The notes beneath the pieces are model-generated. The model saw only the letters and a list, made by a program, of their open reading frames with translations, did no database searches and was not told the origin of the DNA. DNA of 64,000 nucleotides from Janthinobacterium sp. PC23-8 (lineage in GTDB: Bacteria > Pseudomonadota > Gammaproteobacteria > Burkholderiales > Burkholderiaceae_D). Position numbers and translations under genes: made by a program. The DNA is taken from contig NZ_NJGY01000001.1 in assembly GCF_002250505.1 (NCBI RefSeq), forward strand, positions 2,685,066-2,749,065, read 5' to 3'. Below, in pieces: positions 27,993 to 36,141 of the stretch; within the stretch, counting starts at the first letter, position 1, and every line of letters begins with the position of its first letter.

Positions 27993-28784
27993 GTGCCCCC
28001 ACACACGATCGGACCGGCTTTGCAATCGGAACAATTTGAACGCATCCAGGATTTCTGGCACCGCCGCCAGCAGCTCACGCAGCAGGAACTGGCGCAGTTT
28101 TATCAACGCACCATCGCCGCCCTGGCGCCTTGCCGTCCGCGCGAAGCGGCCGCGCTTGGCGACACCCTGGCGGACTTGCGCCACCATTTCTTTATCGAAA
28201 AAGTGCTGGGCAGCGACAGCACCTCGGTGCCGATCCACATCGGCGCGCTGTTTTTGTATTTCAAGCGCTTTATCATCGACCAGCTGCGCAAGCTGCCCGA
28301 GGGCGGTGGCGGCGAGGACGACGCCGCTTGCCACCTGCCAGCGCCCGACGAGTATGCGCAGGCGCTGCGCGACTATCAACTGACGCCGCAACAGGTGCGC
28401 ACCGCCGCCGAGACCTTTATTACGACCTTGTCCGATGACCTGATCCTGCTGCTGCGCCATTGCGGCTGCGGCGGCATGCCCGTCAGGGAACTGGCCGAGC
28501 AGATCGCCTCGGCGCATTACCACGGCGGCAAGCTGGGCCTGGTGCACAAGCAACAGGGCGACGCTGCCAGCGCCGGCCGTCAGATCGTCCAGCCCGCCCA
28601 TCGCACCACCTTGCTGGGGGCCTGGGTATTGAATCTGCTGAAACTGCGCGTCGGTGATAGCTTGAGCGCGCAGGATATCGACGCGGCGCAAATAGTTTTG
28701 GATATTTTGTGCCTGGCGGCGTTAAACCAGCATGTGGAGCCTGCATCCACCCACCCGAACATCAATGAAAGGCCAACGGCATGA
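27993..28784 (+). CDS. Sigma-factor-like regulatory protein (divergent)
   Basis: 263 residues, cytoplasmic, no membrane segment. Residues of about 55-105 (TLADLRHHFFIEKVLGSDSTSVPIHIGALFLYFKRFIIDQLRKL) resemble sigma region 2. Residues 140-185 (TAAETFITTLSDDLILLLRHCGCGGMPVRELAEQIASAHYHGGKLG) resemble a region 4 helix-turn-helix. The match is weak and by eye; a plain DNA-binding adaptor is possible. The GTG at 27993 has no clear ribosome-binding site, and a TTG at 28020 is an alternative. The gene overlaps the single-pass membrane gene by ATGA, the usual arrangement of sigma and anti-sigma genes. Confidence 0.45.
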   Translation: MPPHTIGPALQSEQFERIQDFWHRRQQLTQQELAQFYQRTIAALAPCRPREAAALGDTLADLRHHFFIEKVLGSDSTSVPIHIGALFLYFKRFIIDQLRKLPEGGGGEDDAACHLPAPDEYAQALRDYQLTPQQVRTAAETFITTLSDDLILLLRHCGCGGMPVRELAEQIASAHYHGGKLGLVHKQQGDAASAGRQIVQPAHRTTLLGAWVLNLLKLRVGDSLSAQDIDAAQIVLDILCLAALNQHVEPASTHPNINERPTA

Positions 28785-29821
28785 CCGCGCTGACGCCCTC
28801 GCTGGCCATGATTGCCGCCCGTCTGGAAACGGCCCCCGCCGACATCGAATTGCTGACGGACGAAGTCGTCCAGGGCGACACGCCCGACTGGCGCGACATT
28901 GCCGTGTCGCCCCATCTGCTCGAACATTTTGCGCGCCGCAACGACGCGGCGCCCCTGGCGAAGCGCCCCATCGGCGGCGGCCAGATCCATGCATTGGCGC
29001 GCCGCCCCGGCTTTGGCGCGCTGCTGATCGACGCCTGGCAGCCGGCGCTCGGCCAGTGGCGCGGCTGGCTCGTCACGCCCGACGCCGCTTACGCCGACGC
29101 CTGCGCCCTGGTGGTCGAAGAGCGCGACGCGCCGGTCGACCCGCGCGCCGGCCTGGTGCTGTGCGACATGCCGGTTTGCGTCGGCGTGGCCGAGCTGGGC
29201 GCCTGCCTGGGCGTATTGAGCCAGGATCGCCTGCAGGCGGCGCGCTGGCTGGAGCAGCATGGCCGCGACAATGCGGCTGTGGCAGCGCCCGGCGTGATCG
29301 CCCGCGTGGCGCTGCCCGGCGGCTACGCCCTGACCGGCACGCCGCTGGCGACCGAACTGCAGCAGGACGGCCGCCTGGCCTACCGGCAATTGCTGCGCCA
29401 GGGCTTGCAGCAGTTGCAAATCGCAGCTGCGCCAGCGGCTGCCACCCCGGCCGTTGCGGTCACTCCTGTCACGCCCGTCAGGGCGGCCAATGCCTCGCGC
29501 TGGCTCAAGCTGGTCACCGCCGTGGCCGCTACCGTGATGGTGGCGCAATCCATATGGATCTTCCTGCCGACCGAGTTCACCGGGAGCGGCAATGCCGAGT
29601 ACCGTGGTGGCGGCAGCGGCGTCGAAACAGGCAAGCGCATCCGCGTGCTGTTCCGCGCCGACGCCACCGAAGCGGAGATCCGCGTCTGGCTGCGGCGCCA
29701 GCAGCTGGAAATCGTCAGCGGCCCCGACACCATGGGCGCGTTTACCCTGCTCACGCGCGACCAGCAGACAGTCTTGCCGCCGCCCGGCGCGGGCAACCCG
29801 CTGGCCGTGATCAATCCGTAA
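28781..29821 (+). CDS. Single-pass membrane protein, anti-sigma-factor-like
   Basis: 346 residues with a long cytoplasmic part (1-238, ending in an Ala/Pro/Val linker), one transmembrane helix (about 241-263, WLKLVTAVAATVMVAQSIWIF) and a periplasmic domain of about 80 residues. The latter reads KRIRVLFRADATEAEIRVWLRRQQLEIVSGPDTMGAFTL, a pattern often seen at the C-terminus of anti-sigma or FecR-like proteins. No zinc-finger HxxxCxxC was found, so it is not a classical ZAS anti-sigma. Coupling to the sigma-like gene by a 4-base overlap supports the role; still an inference. Confidence 0.5.
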   Translation: MTALTPSLAMIAARLETAPADIELLTDEVVQGDTPDWRDIAVSPHLLEHFARRNDAAPLAKRPIGGGQIHALARRPGFGALLIDAWQPALGQWRGWLVTPDAAYADACALVVEERDAPVDPRAGLVLCDMPVCVGVAELGACLGVLSQDRLQAARWLEQHGRDNAAVAAPGVIARVALPGGYALTGTPLATELQQDGRLAYRQLLRQGLQQLQIAAAPAAATPAVAVTPVTPVRAANASRWLKLVTAVAATVMVAQSIWIFLPTEFTGSGNAEYRGGGSGVETGKRIRVLFRADATEAEIRVWLRRQQLEIVSGPDTMGAFTLLTRDQQTVLPPPGAGNPLAVINP

Positions 29822-29845
29822 AATTTCACCAGAAAGCTTTCCAGC

Positions 29846-30691
29846 ATGAACACGCATAAAAATTTTGCTTCCGCACACTGGCGCAAACTGGCCGCCGCCA
29901 TCGCTGCCGGCCTGTTGTTGTCGGGCTGCGCCATGCAGCCCAATGGTCACGGCGGCGTCATGGTGGGCCTCGATACGGCCGAACTGTTCGGCACGCCACT
30001 TTCCACCTTCCGCCTGCGCGACGGCACCGAAGGCACCTTGCGCAAGGACCCGCAGGGCAAGTTCTCGATCAAGCTGTCGCAGGCGTTTCGCGTGGTGCCG
30101 CTGGCCAATGCCATCACGGCGCGCGTGGCGCGCGTGGAAAATGTCGGCGAGCGCACGGTGGTGATCGTCGAGACCCAGGAGCGCGGCTGCGCCTACCGCT
30201 ACGAGGTGCTGGCCTTCCAGGGCACTGACGTGCTGCAATGGACGATCGGCAATTGCAAGGATCGCCCGCGCGTGGAACTGGCGCCTGATGCGAAGTCGCT
30301 CAATATCGACTTTCCGAACTACAACCGCCTGTCGCGCCAGATCTATACCGACAGCCGCCTGCTCAATACCAGCGTGCCGGTGCCGCCCGGCGTCGATACG
30401 CGTTTGGTGCCGTTTGCCGACGACGCCTTGCGCGGCGCGGCGCCGGCAGTCGTCAACACGCCGATAGGCGAGTCTGCCGCGCGCGTGATTCCGGCGCCGC
30501 CAGCGCCTGCCACCCCCGCCGCACCGAAAGCGACGCCGCGCGACACGGCACGCCGCCACGGTGCGCCGGCCAAGGCCGCAGCGTCCAGCCCCGCAGCCAT
30601 CAGCCTGCCGGCGCCACGCACCTCGGCGCCCGCGCCGATGATTTTCCAGGCCGACGAGATCAAGCCCGTCGTGATCGACCTGAGGAAATAA
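29846..30691 (+). CDS. Lipoprotein of unknown function
   Basis: 281 residues with a lipoprotein signal: LLLSGC places the acylated Cys at 28. The folded part (about 35-185) is beta-rich (TPLSTFRLRDGTEGTLRKDPQGKFSIKLSQAFRVVPLANAITARVARV). The last 95 residues are a low-complexity Ala/Pro/Thr linker that ends in a short motif (FQADEIKPVVIDLRK). The linker may span the periplasm or cell wall. It lies 24 bases after the anti-sigma-like gene, and only one base separates its stop from the next start. Confidence 0.65.
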   Translation: MNTHKNFASAHWRKLAAAIAAGLLLSGCAMQPNGHGGVMVGLDTAELFGTPLSTFRLRDGTEGTLRKDPQGKFSIKLSQAFRVVPLANAITARVARVENVGERTVVIVETQERGCAYRYEVLAFQGTDVLQWTIGNCKDRPRVELAPDAKSLNIDFPNYNRLSRQIYTDSRLLNTSVPVPPGVDTRLVPFADDALRGAAPAVVNTPIGESAARVIPAPPAPATPAAPKATPRDTARRHGAPAKAAASSPAAISLPAPRTSAPAPMIFQADEIKPVVIDLRK

Positions 30692-30692
30692 G

Positions 30693-32333
30693 ATGGCGGC
30701 CAGTTTGCGCAGTCTGCAGATCCGGCAGACCTTGATCCTGATCGCCCTGACCATCGTCTACCTGTGCTTCGAGCTGGGCTTCAATGCCCGCCTGCTCGAC
30801 GTGGTGGGCGGCGATGTCGATCCGACAGCGGTGGAGGACGTGGAGTTTTACGGCCGCAGCCTGTCGGGCATCGCCGCCGCGCTGGTGGTGCTGCAACTGA
30901 TGTGGCGCCGTCGCCTGCGCATCGACACCACCGGCCCGAGCTGGAAAAAAATCGGGCTGTGGTCGCTGGCCACCGCCGTCATCGTCTTCATGGTGCTGAA
31001 AACCTTTGTGACCGTGCTGGTCAACACACGCGACGCGCAATTTCGGCGCATGGCGTTTACCACCACCCTGATGCAGCGCTCGCTGGTCGGCGGCAGCCTG
31101 CAGTTGCAGGGCCTGGTCGACGATCCCGGCCTGTTTGCCCAGCCCGAAGGCAAGGCCTTCCTGGCGCTGTTTCCGGCCCTGGCCGTATCGGTCGGCCACC
31201 TCGACGAGCGCATGGAGCCGGCCAAGGAGCAGTTGATCAATTTTAATGTACGCAAGCTCGCCGGCGGCGCGGCCGGCTACTATGAAAAATACCAGCAGGC
31301 CATCAAGGAGGTGCACGATCGCTGGAAACTGTATTCGGGTATGATTCCCGACAACGATCCCGGCCTGCAGGCCAAACAGCAATCGTCATGGAACGATTAC
31401 GAGCAAAGCCTGTCGCGCCACGGCTGGCGCCCCGAATCGGTGCCGGCGCGGCGGCGCGCGGCGGTGGTCAACAATGTGCGCAAGAAAGTGCCGGTGCCGG
31501 CCAACTGGCACCCGGCCGACCAGCTGTCGTTCCGCCTGGCCGTCAAGCGCCGCTATGCGTCGGAAGCGGCCAGCAAGGGCGTCACCGTCAAGGGTGACCG
31601 GATTCCACCCGGCCTGTCTTTCCCGGCCTTCGTGGCGCGCCCCGGCATCCAGGCCGTGCTGCGCGACGGGCCTGACGGCGGCAACGGCAGCGAAGAGAGC
31701 CGCGGCCTGCGTTTGCCCAGGGGCGCGGTAGTGCAGGATGCCTACGGCAGTCCGGCCGAATTTGGCCGCCTGTTCGACCAGTTCGCGGCCCACGTGACGC
31801 AGGAAAAACTGCTGGAGTACCGCGCCAGCCCGGTCGACTTCGAGGGCGGCGGCAAGTACTTTGTCAAGGGCAAGGACGCCGCCCACGCGGCCATCGTGCC
31901 GCCGGTGGCCCTGTTTTTTTCCTTGCTGGGCGCCATCGGCCATTTCTCGAAATTGCTGTACCTGATCGCCACCGTGGGCCTGTTGGTACTGGCCGCGCGC
32001 CGTGGCGAAGAGGCGGGCAAGGATGGCCAGCTGAGCCGCCGTTCGGCGTGGATCGCCACCGGCGTGCTGGCCAGCGCGTTCCTGGGAATATGGGGCATTT
32101 TTACCGTGTCGGACAATCATGTCACGCGCAGCGAGCTGTTTCGCCAGATGCTGGACTGGAATCGCCGGGCCGAGGACGGCAGCACGCGCTGGCTGATCGC
32201 CGGCAAGGGCTTGTTGGCCAATTTCACGCATGTGGTGGCGGTGGGCCAGGGCTATAGCTACCCCGTCAACGAAGCGATCCGAGTCAATATTTTGCAGGGA
32301 ATGGAATATGGTTATCACCCGAAGGAAAAATAA
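30693..32333 (+). CDS. Large membrane protein of unknown function
   Basis: 546 residues. Three hydrophobic segments lie at the N-terminus (about 13-35, 55-70 and 88-111) and three more near the C-terminus (about 404-420, 423-437 and 450-471). The long middle part (about 115-400) is soluble and charged, including a lysine/arginine-rich helical stretch around residue 240. GAGGAA gives a good ribosome-binding site. No known family was recognised. Its end overlaps the glycerophosphodiesterase gene by 26 bases, so the two are tightly linked. Confidence 0.65.
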   Translation: MAASLRSLQIRQTLILIALTIVYLCFELGFNARLLDVVGGDVDPTAVEDVEFYGRSLSGIAAALVVLQLMWRRRLRIDTTGPSWKKIGLWSLATAVIVFMVLKTFVTVLVNTRDAQFRRMAFTTTLMQRSLVGGSLQLQGLVDDPGLFAQPEGKAFLALFPALAVSVGHLDERMEPAKEQLINFNVRKLAGGAAGYYEKYQQAIKEVHDRWKLYSGMIPDNDPGLQAKQQSSWNDYEQSLSRHGWRPESVPARRRAAVVNNVRKKVPVPANWHPADQLSFRLAVKRRYASEAASKGVTVKGDRIPPGLSFPAFVARPGIQAVLRDGPDGGNGSEESRGLRLPRGAVVQDAYGSPAEFGRLFDQFAAHVTQEKLLEYRASPVDFEGGGKYFVKGKDAAHAAIVPPVALFFSLLGAIGHFSKLLYLIATVGLLVLAARRGEEAGKDGQLSRRSAWIATGVLASAFLGIWGIFTVSDNHVTRSELFRQMLDWNRRAEDGSTRWLIAGKGLLANFTHVVAVGQGYSYPVNEAIRVNILQGMEYGYHPKEK

Positions 32334-33219
32334 GGCCGTCGCGCTGGCGCTGCTGTTCTGCCTGTGCGGCACCGTTGCGCAGGCCGAGTGCCTGGGCATG
32401 AAGGTGCAGGCCCACCGTGGCGCGGGCAATGCCCCGGAGAATTCACTGAGCGCCTTGCGCAATGCATATTTCGGCAACTGGGACGGCGTCGAAACGGACT
32501 TGCAACTGCTCGGCGACGGCAACTGGGTGGTGCACCACGATCTGATGACGGGCCGGGTGGTCGATAGCGGCCAGCCCTTGGCCGTCAGGCAGATGAACGC
32601 CGAGCAATGGCGCGCGGCCAGCATGAAAAACCGTGGCGTTACCACGGCCGAAACGCCACCCTTCGTGGCCGACCTGGCCGACCTGGCCACGCCATTCCCG
32701 GCGAAAACCCTGAACGCGGAAATCAAGGACCTGGTGCCGTCCTGCGCGCCGATCGAGGCGCTGGTGCAGCAGCTGCGCGCTGGCGTCAAGCACGGCAACT
32801 GGTTCCTGACGTCCGCCGTGCCGAACAACCTGGTCTGCGCGCGCAGCGCCGATCCGCAAGGCTACCTGGGCCTGATCGTGTTCGACGCGCGCAATGCGCA
32901 GGCGTTTGGTGCCAACCGGGTCAGCCGCTTTATCGCCAAAAATGCGCGCGCGCCCAAACTCGACAAGCCCTGGCTGCAGCGCGTGCAGCAGCAGATCGGC
33001 ATGCCGGTCGGCGTGCATGTGGATGCGCGCAGCCTGGACGCCAATCCTGCCCTGCTGGCGGACGCGGCCAGCCTGAACATGCCCGTGTTCGTGTATGCGG
33101 TCGATGGCGATTCGGCCCTGGCGGCGTCCTTGCTGCGCGCGCAAAAGCGCAGCCACCGCTGGCCCAGCGGCGTTATCGTCGACGGCAGCGGCGAGGCGTT
33201 TTGCGGCATGCTCGATTAG
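32308..33219 (+). CDS. Secreted glycerophosphodiester phosphodiesterase-like protein
   Basis: 303 residues with an N-terminal signal peptide (positive start MVITRRKNK, hydrophobic core, cleavage near AQA at about 26). The GDPD signature follows: QAHRGAGNAPENSL with catalytic His36 and Arg37, metal-binding VETDLQL (E62, D64), and VVHHDLM with His77. The C-terminal part keeps the TIM-barrel layout. It should hydrolyse glycerophosphodiesters or a related phosphodiester in the periplasm. The 32308 ATG is preferred because the signal peptide begins there. Last gene of the rightward operon; its stop is only four bases from the stop of the Lrp gene. Confidence 0.8.
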   Translation: MVITRRKNKAVALALLFCLCGTVAQAECLGMKVQAHRGAGNAPENSLSALRNAYFGNWDGVETDLQLLGDGNWVVHHDLMTGRVVDSGQPLAVRQMNAEQWRAASMKNRGVTTAETPPFVADLADLATPFPAKTLNAEIKDLVPSCAPIEALVQQLRAGVKHGNWFLTSAVPNNLVCARSADPQGYLGLIVFDARNAQAFGANRVSRFIAKNARAPKLDKPWLQRVQQQIGMPVGVHVDARSLDANPALLADAASLNMPVFVYAVDGDSALAASLLRAQKRSHRWPSGVIVDGSGEAFCGMLD

Positions 33220-33223
33220 CCCA

Positions 33224-33676
33224 TCAGCCGAGCTGGTCTGCCGGCAGCCGGCTGCGGTGCTCCCAGTGCGATGACAGTACCATGGCGGTGCTGGTCTTGC
33301 CGATTTTCCCCAGCGAGCTCAAGCATGCTTGCAGGTGCTCGGGGTTCTTCAAGGCCAGGCGCAGCAGGGCGCAATGGTTGCCGGTGGTGGCATGCAGGGC
33401 CAGTACTTCCGGCCGTGTGGCGGCCCAGGCGTCAAGCGCCTCGTGCGACTCCACCGTGACCTGCACCAGCGCTTCAAAGCTGTAGCCCAGCGCGCGCAGA
33501 TTGAGCCGCACCGAGTAACCCTGAATGACGCCGCTTTCTTCCAGGCGCTTGATGCGTTCGGCCACGGCGGGCGAGGTCAGGTGAATGCGCCGGCCGATTT
33601 CGGAGTAGCTGTAGCGGGCATTTTCTTGCAGCAAAGCGAGAATTTTCCGGTCGTGGGCGTCGAGTTCAAGATTCAA
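33224..33676 (-). CDS. Lrp/AsnC family transcriptional regulator
   Basis: 150-residue regulator with an N-terminal HTH (ELDAHDRKILALLQENARYSYSEIGRRIHLTSPAVAERIKRLEESGVIQGYSV, about residues 4-55) and a C-terminal RAM effector domain. The start is read as TTG at 33676, because GGAG lies eight bases upstream and the HTH begins directly after. The longer frame upstream is arginine-rich and antiphase to another gene. It is divergent from the lipocalin-like gene at 33797 and may regulate it. The ligand, probably an amino acid, is unknown. Confidence 0.85.
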   Translation of the reverse strand: MNLELDAHDRKILALLQENARYSYSEIGRRIHLTSPAVAERIKRLEESGVIQGYSVRLNLRALGYSFEALVQVTVESHEALDAWAATRPEVLALHATTGNHCALLRLALKNPEHLQACLSSLGKIGKTSTAMVLSSHWEHRSRLPADQLG

Positions 33677-33796
33677 GGCAAACACTCCATAAAAACTGCA
33701 AACCTGTTCCCGGCAGCGGGGAAAGTCCTTCGATGCTGCATGGCGCCATCGGGCCGCGCTGCCTATCATAGCCACTACCGCAAACAAGGAGGCAAT

Positions 33797-34315
33797 ATGC
33801 AGCAATTGACCGATACCGCGCGCCTGAATGGCATGCACGACTTTGATTTCCTGCTGGGGCCGTGGCAGGTGGAAAACCAGCGCCTCACGCAGCGCCTGCA
33901 AGGCGGTGATGATTGGGAAACCTTCAGCGCCACCCAGTGCAACCAGGCCTTGCCCGGCGGCATAGGCAACTACGACGATTTTATGGCGGCGACCTGGCGG
34001 CCCGGTTTTGTCGGCCTGTCCTTGCGCATCTTTAACCCGCAAACGGATCGCTGGAGCATCTACTGGCTCGACAATCAGAATGGCGGCCTCGGCGGCAATG
34101 GCCTGCTGCAGCCACCGGTGGTGGGCCGTTTCAACGACGGCGTCGGCGTCTTCGAAGGCGACGACATGCTGGACGGCCGGCCGATCCGCGTGCGCTACAC
34201 CTGGTGCGATGTGGCCGGCGCCACGCCCTGCTGGGAGCAATCGATGTCGGCCAATGGCGGCACCGATTGGGAGGTGAACTGGCGTATGCGCTTGCGGCGT
34301 CCTGATACAAAATAA
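33797..34315 (+). CDS. Lipocalin-like cytosolic protein (DUF1579-type)
   Basis: 172 residues with a beta-barrel pattern: FDFLLGPWQVENQRL at the start, a central WRPGFVGLSLRIFNPQTDRWSIYWLDNQNGG and a closing WEQSMSANGGTDWEVNWRMRL. This is the layout of DUF1579-type or lipocalin-like proteins, which may bind small hydrophobic molecules. A strong AAGGAGG precedes the ATG. The gene is divergent from the Lrp regulator with 120 bp between. No enzymatic residues could be named. Confidence 0.7.
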   Translation: MQQLTDTARLNGMHDFDFLLGPWQVENQRLTQRLQGGDDWETFSATQCNQALPGGIGNYDDFMAATWRPGFVGLSLRIFNPQTDRWSIYWLDNQNGGLGGNGLLQPPVVGRFNDGVGVFEGDDMLDGRPIRVRYTWCDVAGATPCWEQSMSANGGTDWEVNWRMRLRRPDTK

Positions 34316-34410
34316 ACTCAGACCGGCGGCGGTTATTGTCGTGACGTTTATGGCAATATGACCATATTGCGGCGCAGCTTGCCGCACCCACTTTGCCCGC
34401 CACTTTTGCC

Positions 34411-34992
34411 ATGACGATCGCAGCTCCAGCCAACTGCGCCGCGCTTGCCGGCAGCGCCATCGGCGCCATGTTCTACTCCCTGTTCGGCGGCGCCTGGGTG
34501 GCCGGCTGGTGCGTGCAGCGCTACGGCGCGCAGCCGCTGCGGCTGCTGCCGATCGCCGCCATCGCCGCCTTTTTGTTCATGCTGGCCTGGCGCCAGTTCC
34601 GCCGCCACCGCGCTGCCCATGCGGCGCAGGCGGGCACGCGCGAGGACAAGCGCAACAGCCGCTGGTTCAACCTGATCAATGCGGGGCAGTGGATCGGCAT
34701 TTTTATTGCCGGCAATGTACTGAAGCACTTCGGCCTGCAGGCGTGGTTTATCCCGGCCGCGATTTTGATTGTCGGCCTGCATTTCTTTCCGCTGGCCTGG
34801 CTGTTCAAGGCGCGCCGCCATGTGGCGATCGGCATGGCGCTGACCGTATGGGCCATAGCCTACCCGCTGAGCCTTCCGCTGGGGCCGTTTGATCCCATCG
34901 GTTGCCTCGGCGCCGGCCTGATCCTGTGGACGGCGGCGCTGTCTGCCCTGCGCAGCGGTTTTGCCGTGCAGCAGCGTCCCGTCCAGCCCTGA
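34411..34992 (+). CDS. Small polytopic membrane protein of unknown function
   Basis: 193 residues with five or six hydrophobic segments (about 10-30, 45-60, 95-110, 117-140, 145-160 and 165-185). No known transport signature was found. The ATG at 34411 is chosen over the TTG at 34393. It stands alone and is followed by an intrinsic terminator. Confidence 0.6.
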   Translation: MTIAAPANCAALAGSAIGAMFYSLFGGAWVAGWCVQRYGAQPLRLLPIAAIAAFLFMLAWRQFRRHRAAHAAQAGTREDKRNSRWFNLINAGQWIGIFIAGNVLKHFGLQAWFIPAAILIVGLHFFPLAWLFKARRHVAIGMALTVWAIAYPLSLPLGPFDPIGCLGAGLILWTAALSALRSGFAVQQRPVQP

Positions 34993-34999
34993 AAACAGG

Positions 35000-35029
35000 G
35001 CCTGCGGCAATCCTGCCGCAGGCCTTTCT
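35000..35029 (+). terminator. Intrinsic terminator after the small membrane gene
   Basis: GCCTGCGGCA and TGCCGCAGGC form a perfect 10-bp stem with a four-base loop, followed by CTTTCT. It ends transcription before the LacI promoter. Confidence 0.75.
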
Positions 35030-35052
35030 GTGGCACCGCAACATCGATAATG

Positions 35053-35099
35053 TTTGCATCCCGAGGCGCGCTGGCCTATAAATGTAATCGATTACATTT
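35053..35099 (+). promoter_or_regulatory. LacI-gene promoter overlapped by perfect operator
   Basis: TTTGCA (35053-35058), an 18-bp spacer and TATAAA (35077-35082) read as a sigma-70 promoter. AAATGTAATCGATTACATTT (35080-35099), a perfect 20-bp palindrome with a central CG of the LacI/PurR type, covers the -10 and predicted start site. The gene product probably represses itself and the whole downstream operon here. Confidence 0.7.
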
Positions 35100-35112
35100 T
35101 TTGAAGAAGCCC

Positions 35113-36141
35113 ATGCCGTCCCTCGTTCCCCTCCCGCCAGCGCCAGAGAGCGCCGTGTCGATCAGCGCCGTCGCCGCCCATGCGGGCGTGTCGGTGGCGA
35201 CCGTCTCGCGCGTGATGAATGACCACGGCAGCGTGCGCGCGCCGACGCGCGACAAGGTGCTCGCTTCGGTGGCCAAGCTCGGCTACCGCATGAATCACCT
35301 GGCGCGCAGCCTGCGCACCTCGGAAAGCCGCATGCTGCTGACCATGGTGCCCGATGTCGGCAACCCCTTCTATGCGCAGATCGTGCGCGGCATCGATACG
35401 GTGGCGCGCGAGCACGGCTATTTCGTGCTGCTATGCGACACGGGCGCTGACGCAGGCCGCGAGCGCTCGTATTTCGACTTGCTGCGCATGCACCGCGCCG
35501 ACGGCGCCATCTGCCTCGATCCCGACACCGTCCAGCATGCGCTGTCGCATGAATCGATCAGCCTGCCTTGGGTGGCCTGCTGCGAATTCGATCCCGGCGT
35601 GGCCGTGCCCTATGTCGGCATCGACAACCACCGCGCCGCCTGCGACGCCATCGCGCATTTGCTGGCGCAAGGGCATACCCGTATCGGCCTGATCAATTCC
35701 GACGAATGCTATCTGTACGCGCGCCAGCGCCGGCACGGTTATCTCGACACCCTGGCCGCCGCCGGCGTGCAGGTACAAGCGCAATGGATGCGCACCGTGC
35801 AAAGCCTGGACTACGAGGCTGGCACGCAGGCGGCGCTGGAGCTGATGGCGCAAGCCGATGCGCCAACGGCCATCTTCGCCGTGTCCGACACCCTGGCCAT
35901 CGGGGTCTTGAGCGCGCTGCGCCAGTTAAACAAACGCGTGCCGCAGGATGTGGCCGTGATCGGCTTTGACGATATCGCCATTGCCGCACAGATCGACCCG
36001 GGCCTCACCACGATCGCGCAGCCGATGCGCGAACTGGGCGAGACGGCGGCGCGCTTGCTGTTGCAGCGCCTGGCGAACCCGGCAGCGCAAGTGCCGGGGG
36101 TGGTGCTGCAACATCAACTGGTCTTGCGGGGGAGTGCATAG
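35113..36141 (+). CDS. LacI family repressor of the second sugar locus
   Basis: 342-residue repressor. The HTH is near residues 17-40 (SISAVAAHAGVSVATVSRVMNDHGSVRAPTRDKV), followed by the hinge helix and a periplasmic-binding-protein-like core (MLLTMVPDVGNPFYAQIVRGIDTVAREHGY, later VIGFDDIAIAAQIDPGLTTIAQPM). The ATG at 35113 follows the operator by 13 bp; longer readings add residues upstream of the operator and are rejected. The stop shares one base with the ATPase start, so regulator and importer are co-transcribed and jointly repressed. Inducer sugar unknown. Confidence 0.88.
   Translation: MPSLVPLPPAPESAVSISAVAAHAGVSVATVSRVMNDHGSVRAPTRDKVLASVAKLGYRMNHLARSLRTSESRMLLTMVPDVGNPFYAQIVRGIDTVAREHGYFVLLCDTGADAGRERSYFDLLRMHRADGAICLDPDTVQHALSHESISLPWVACCEFDPGVAVPYVGIDNHRAACDAIAHLLAQGHTRIGLINSDECYLYARQRRHGYLDTLAAAGVQVQAQWMRTVQSLDYEAGTQAALELMAQADAPTAIFAVSDTLAIGVLSALRQLNKRVPQDVAVIGFDDIAIAAQIDPGLTTIAQPMRELGETAARLLLQRLANPAAQVPGVVLQHQLVLRGSA

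Noticed and set aside
28781..29821. Classical zinc-binding anti-sigma factor
   Set aside because: No HxxxCxxC motif in the cytoplasmic part; kept as anti-sigma-like by position and topology only.
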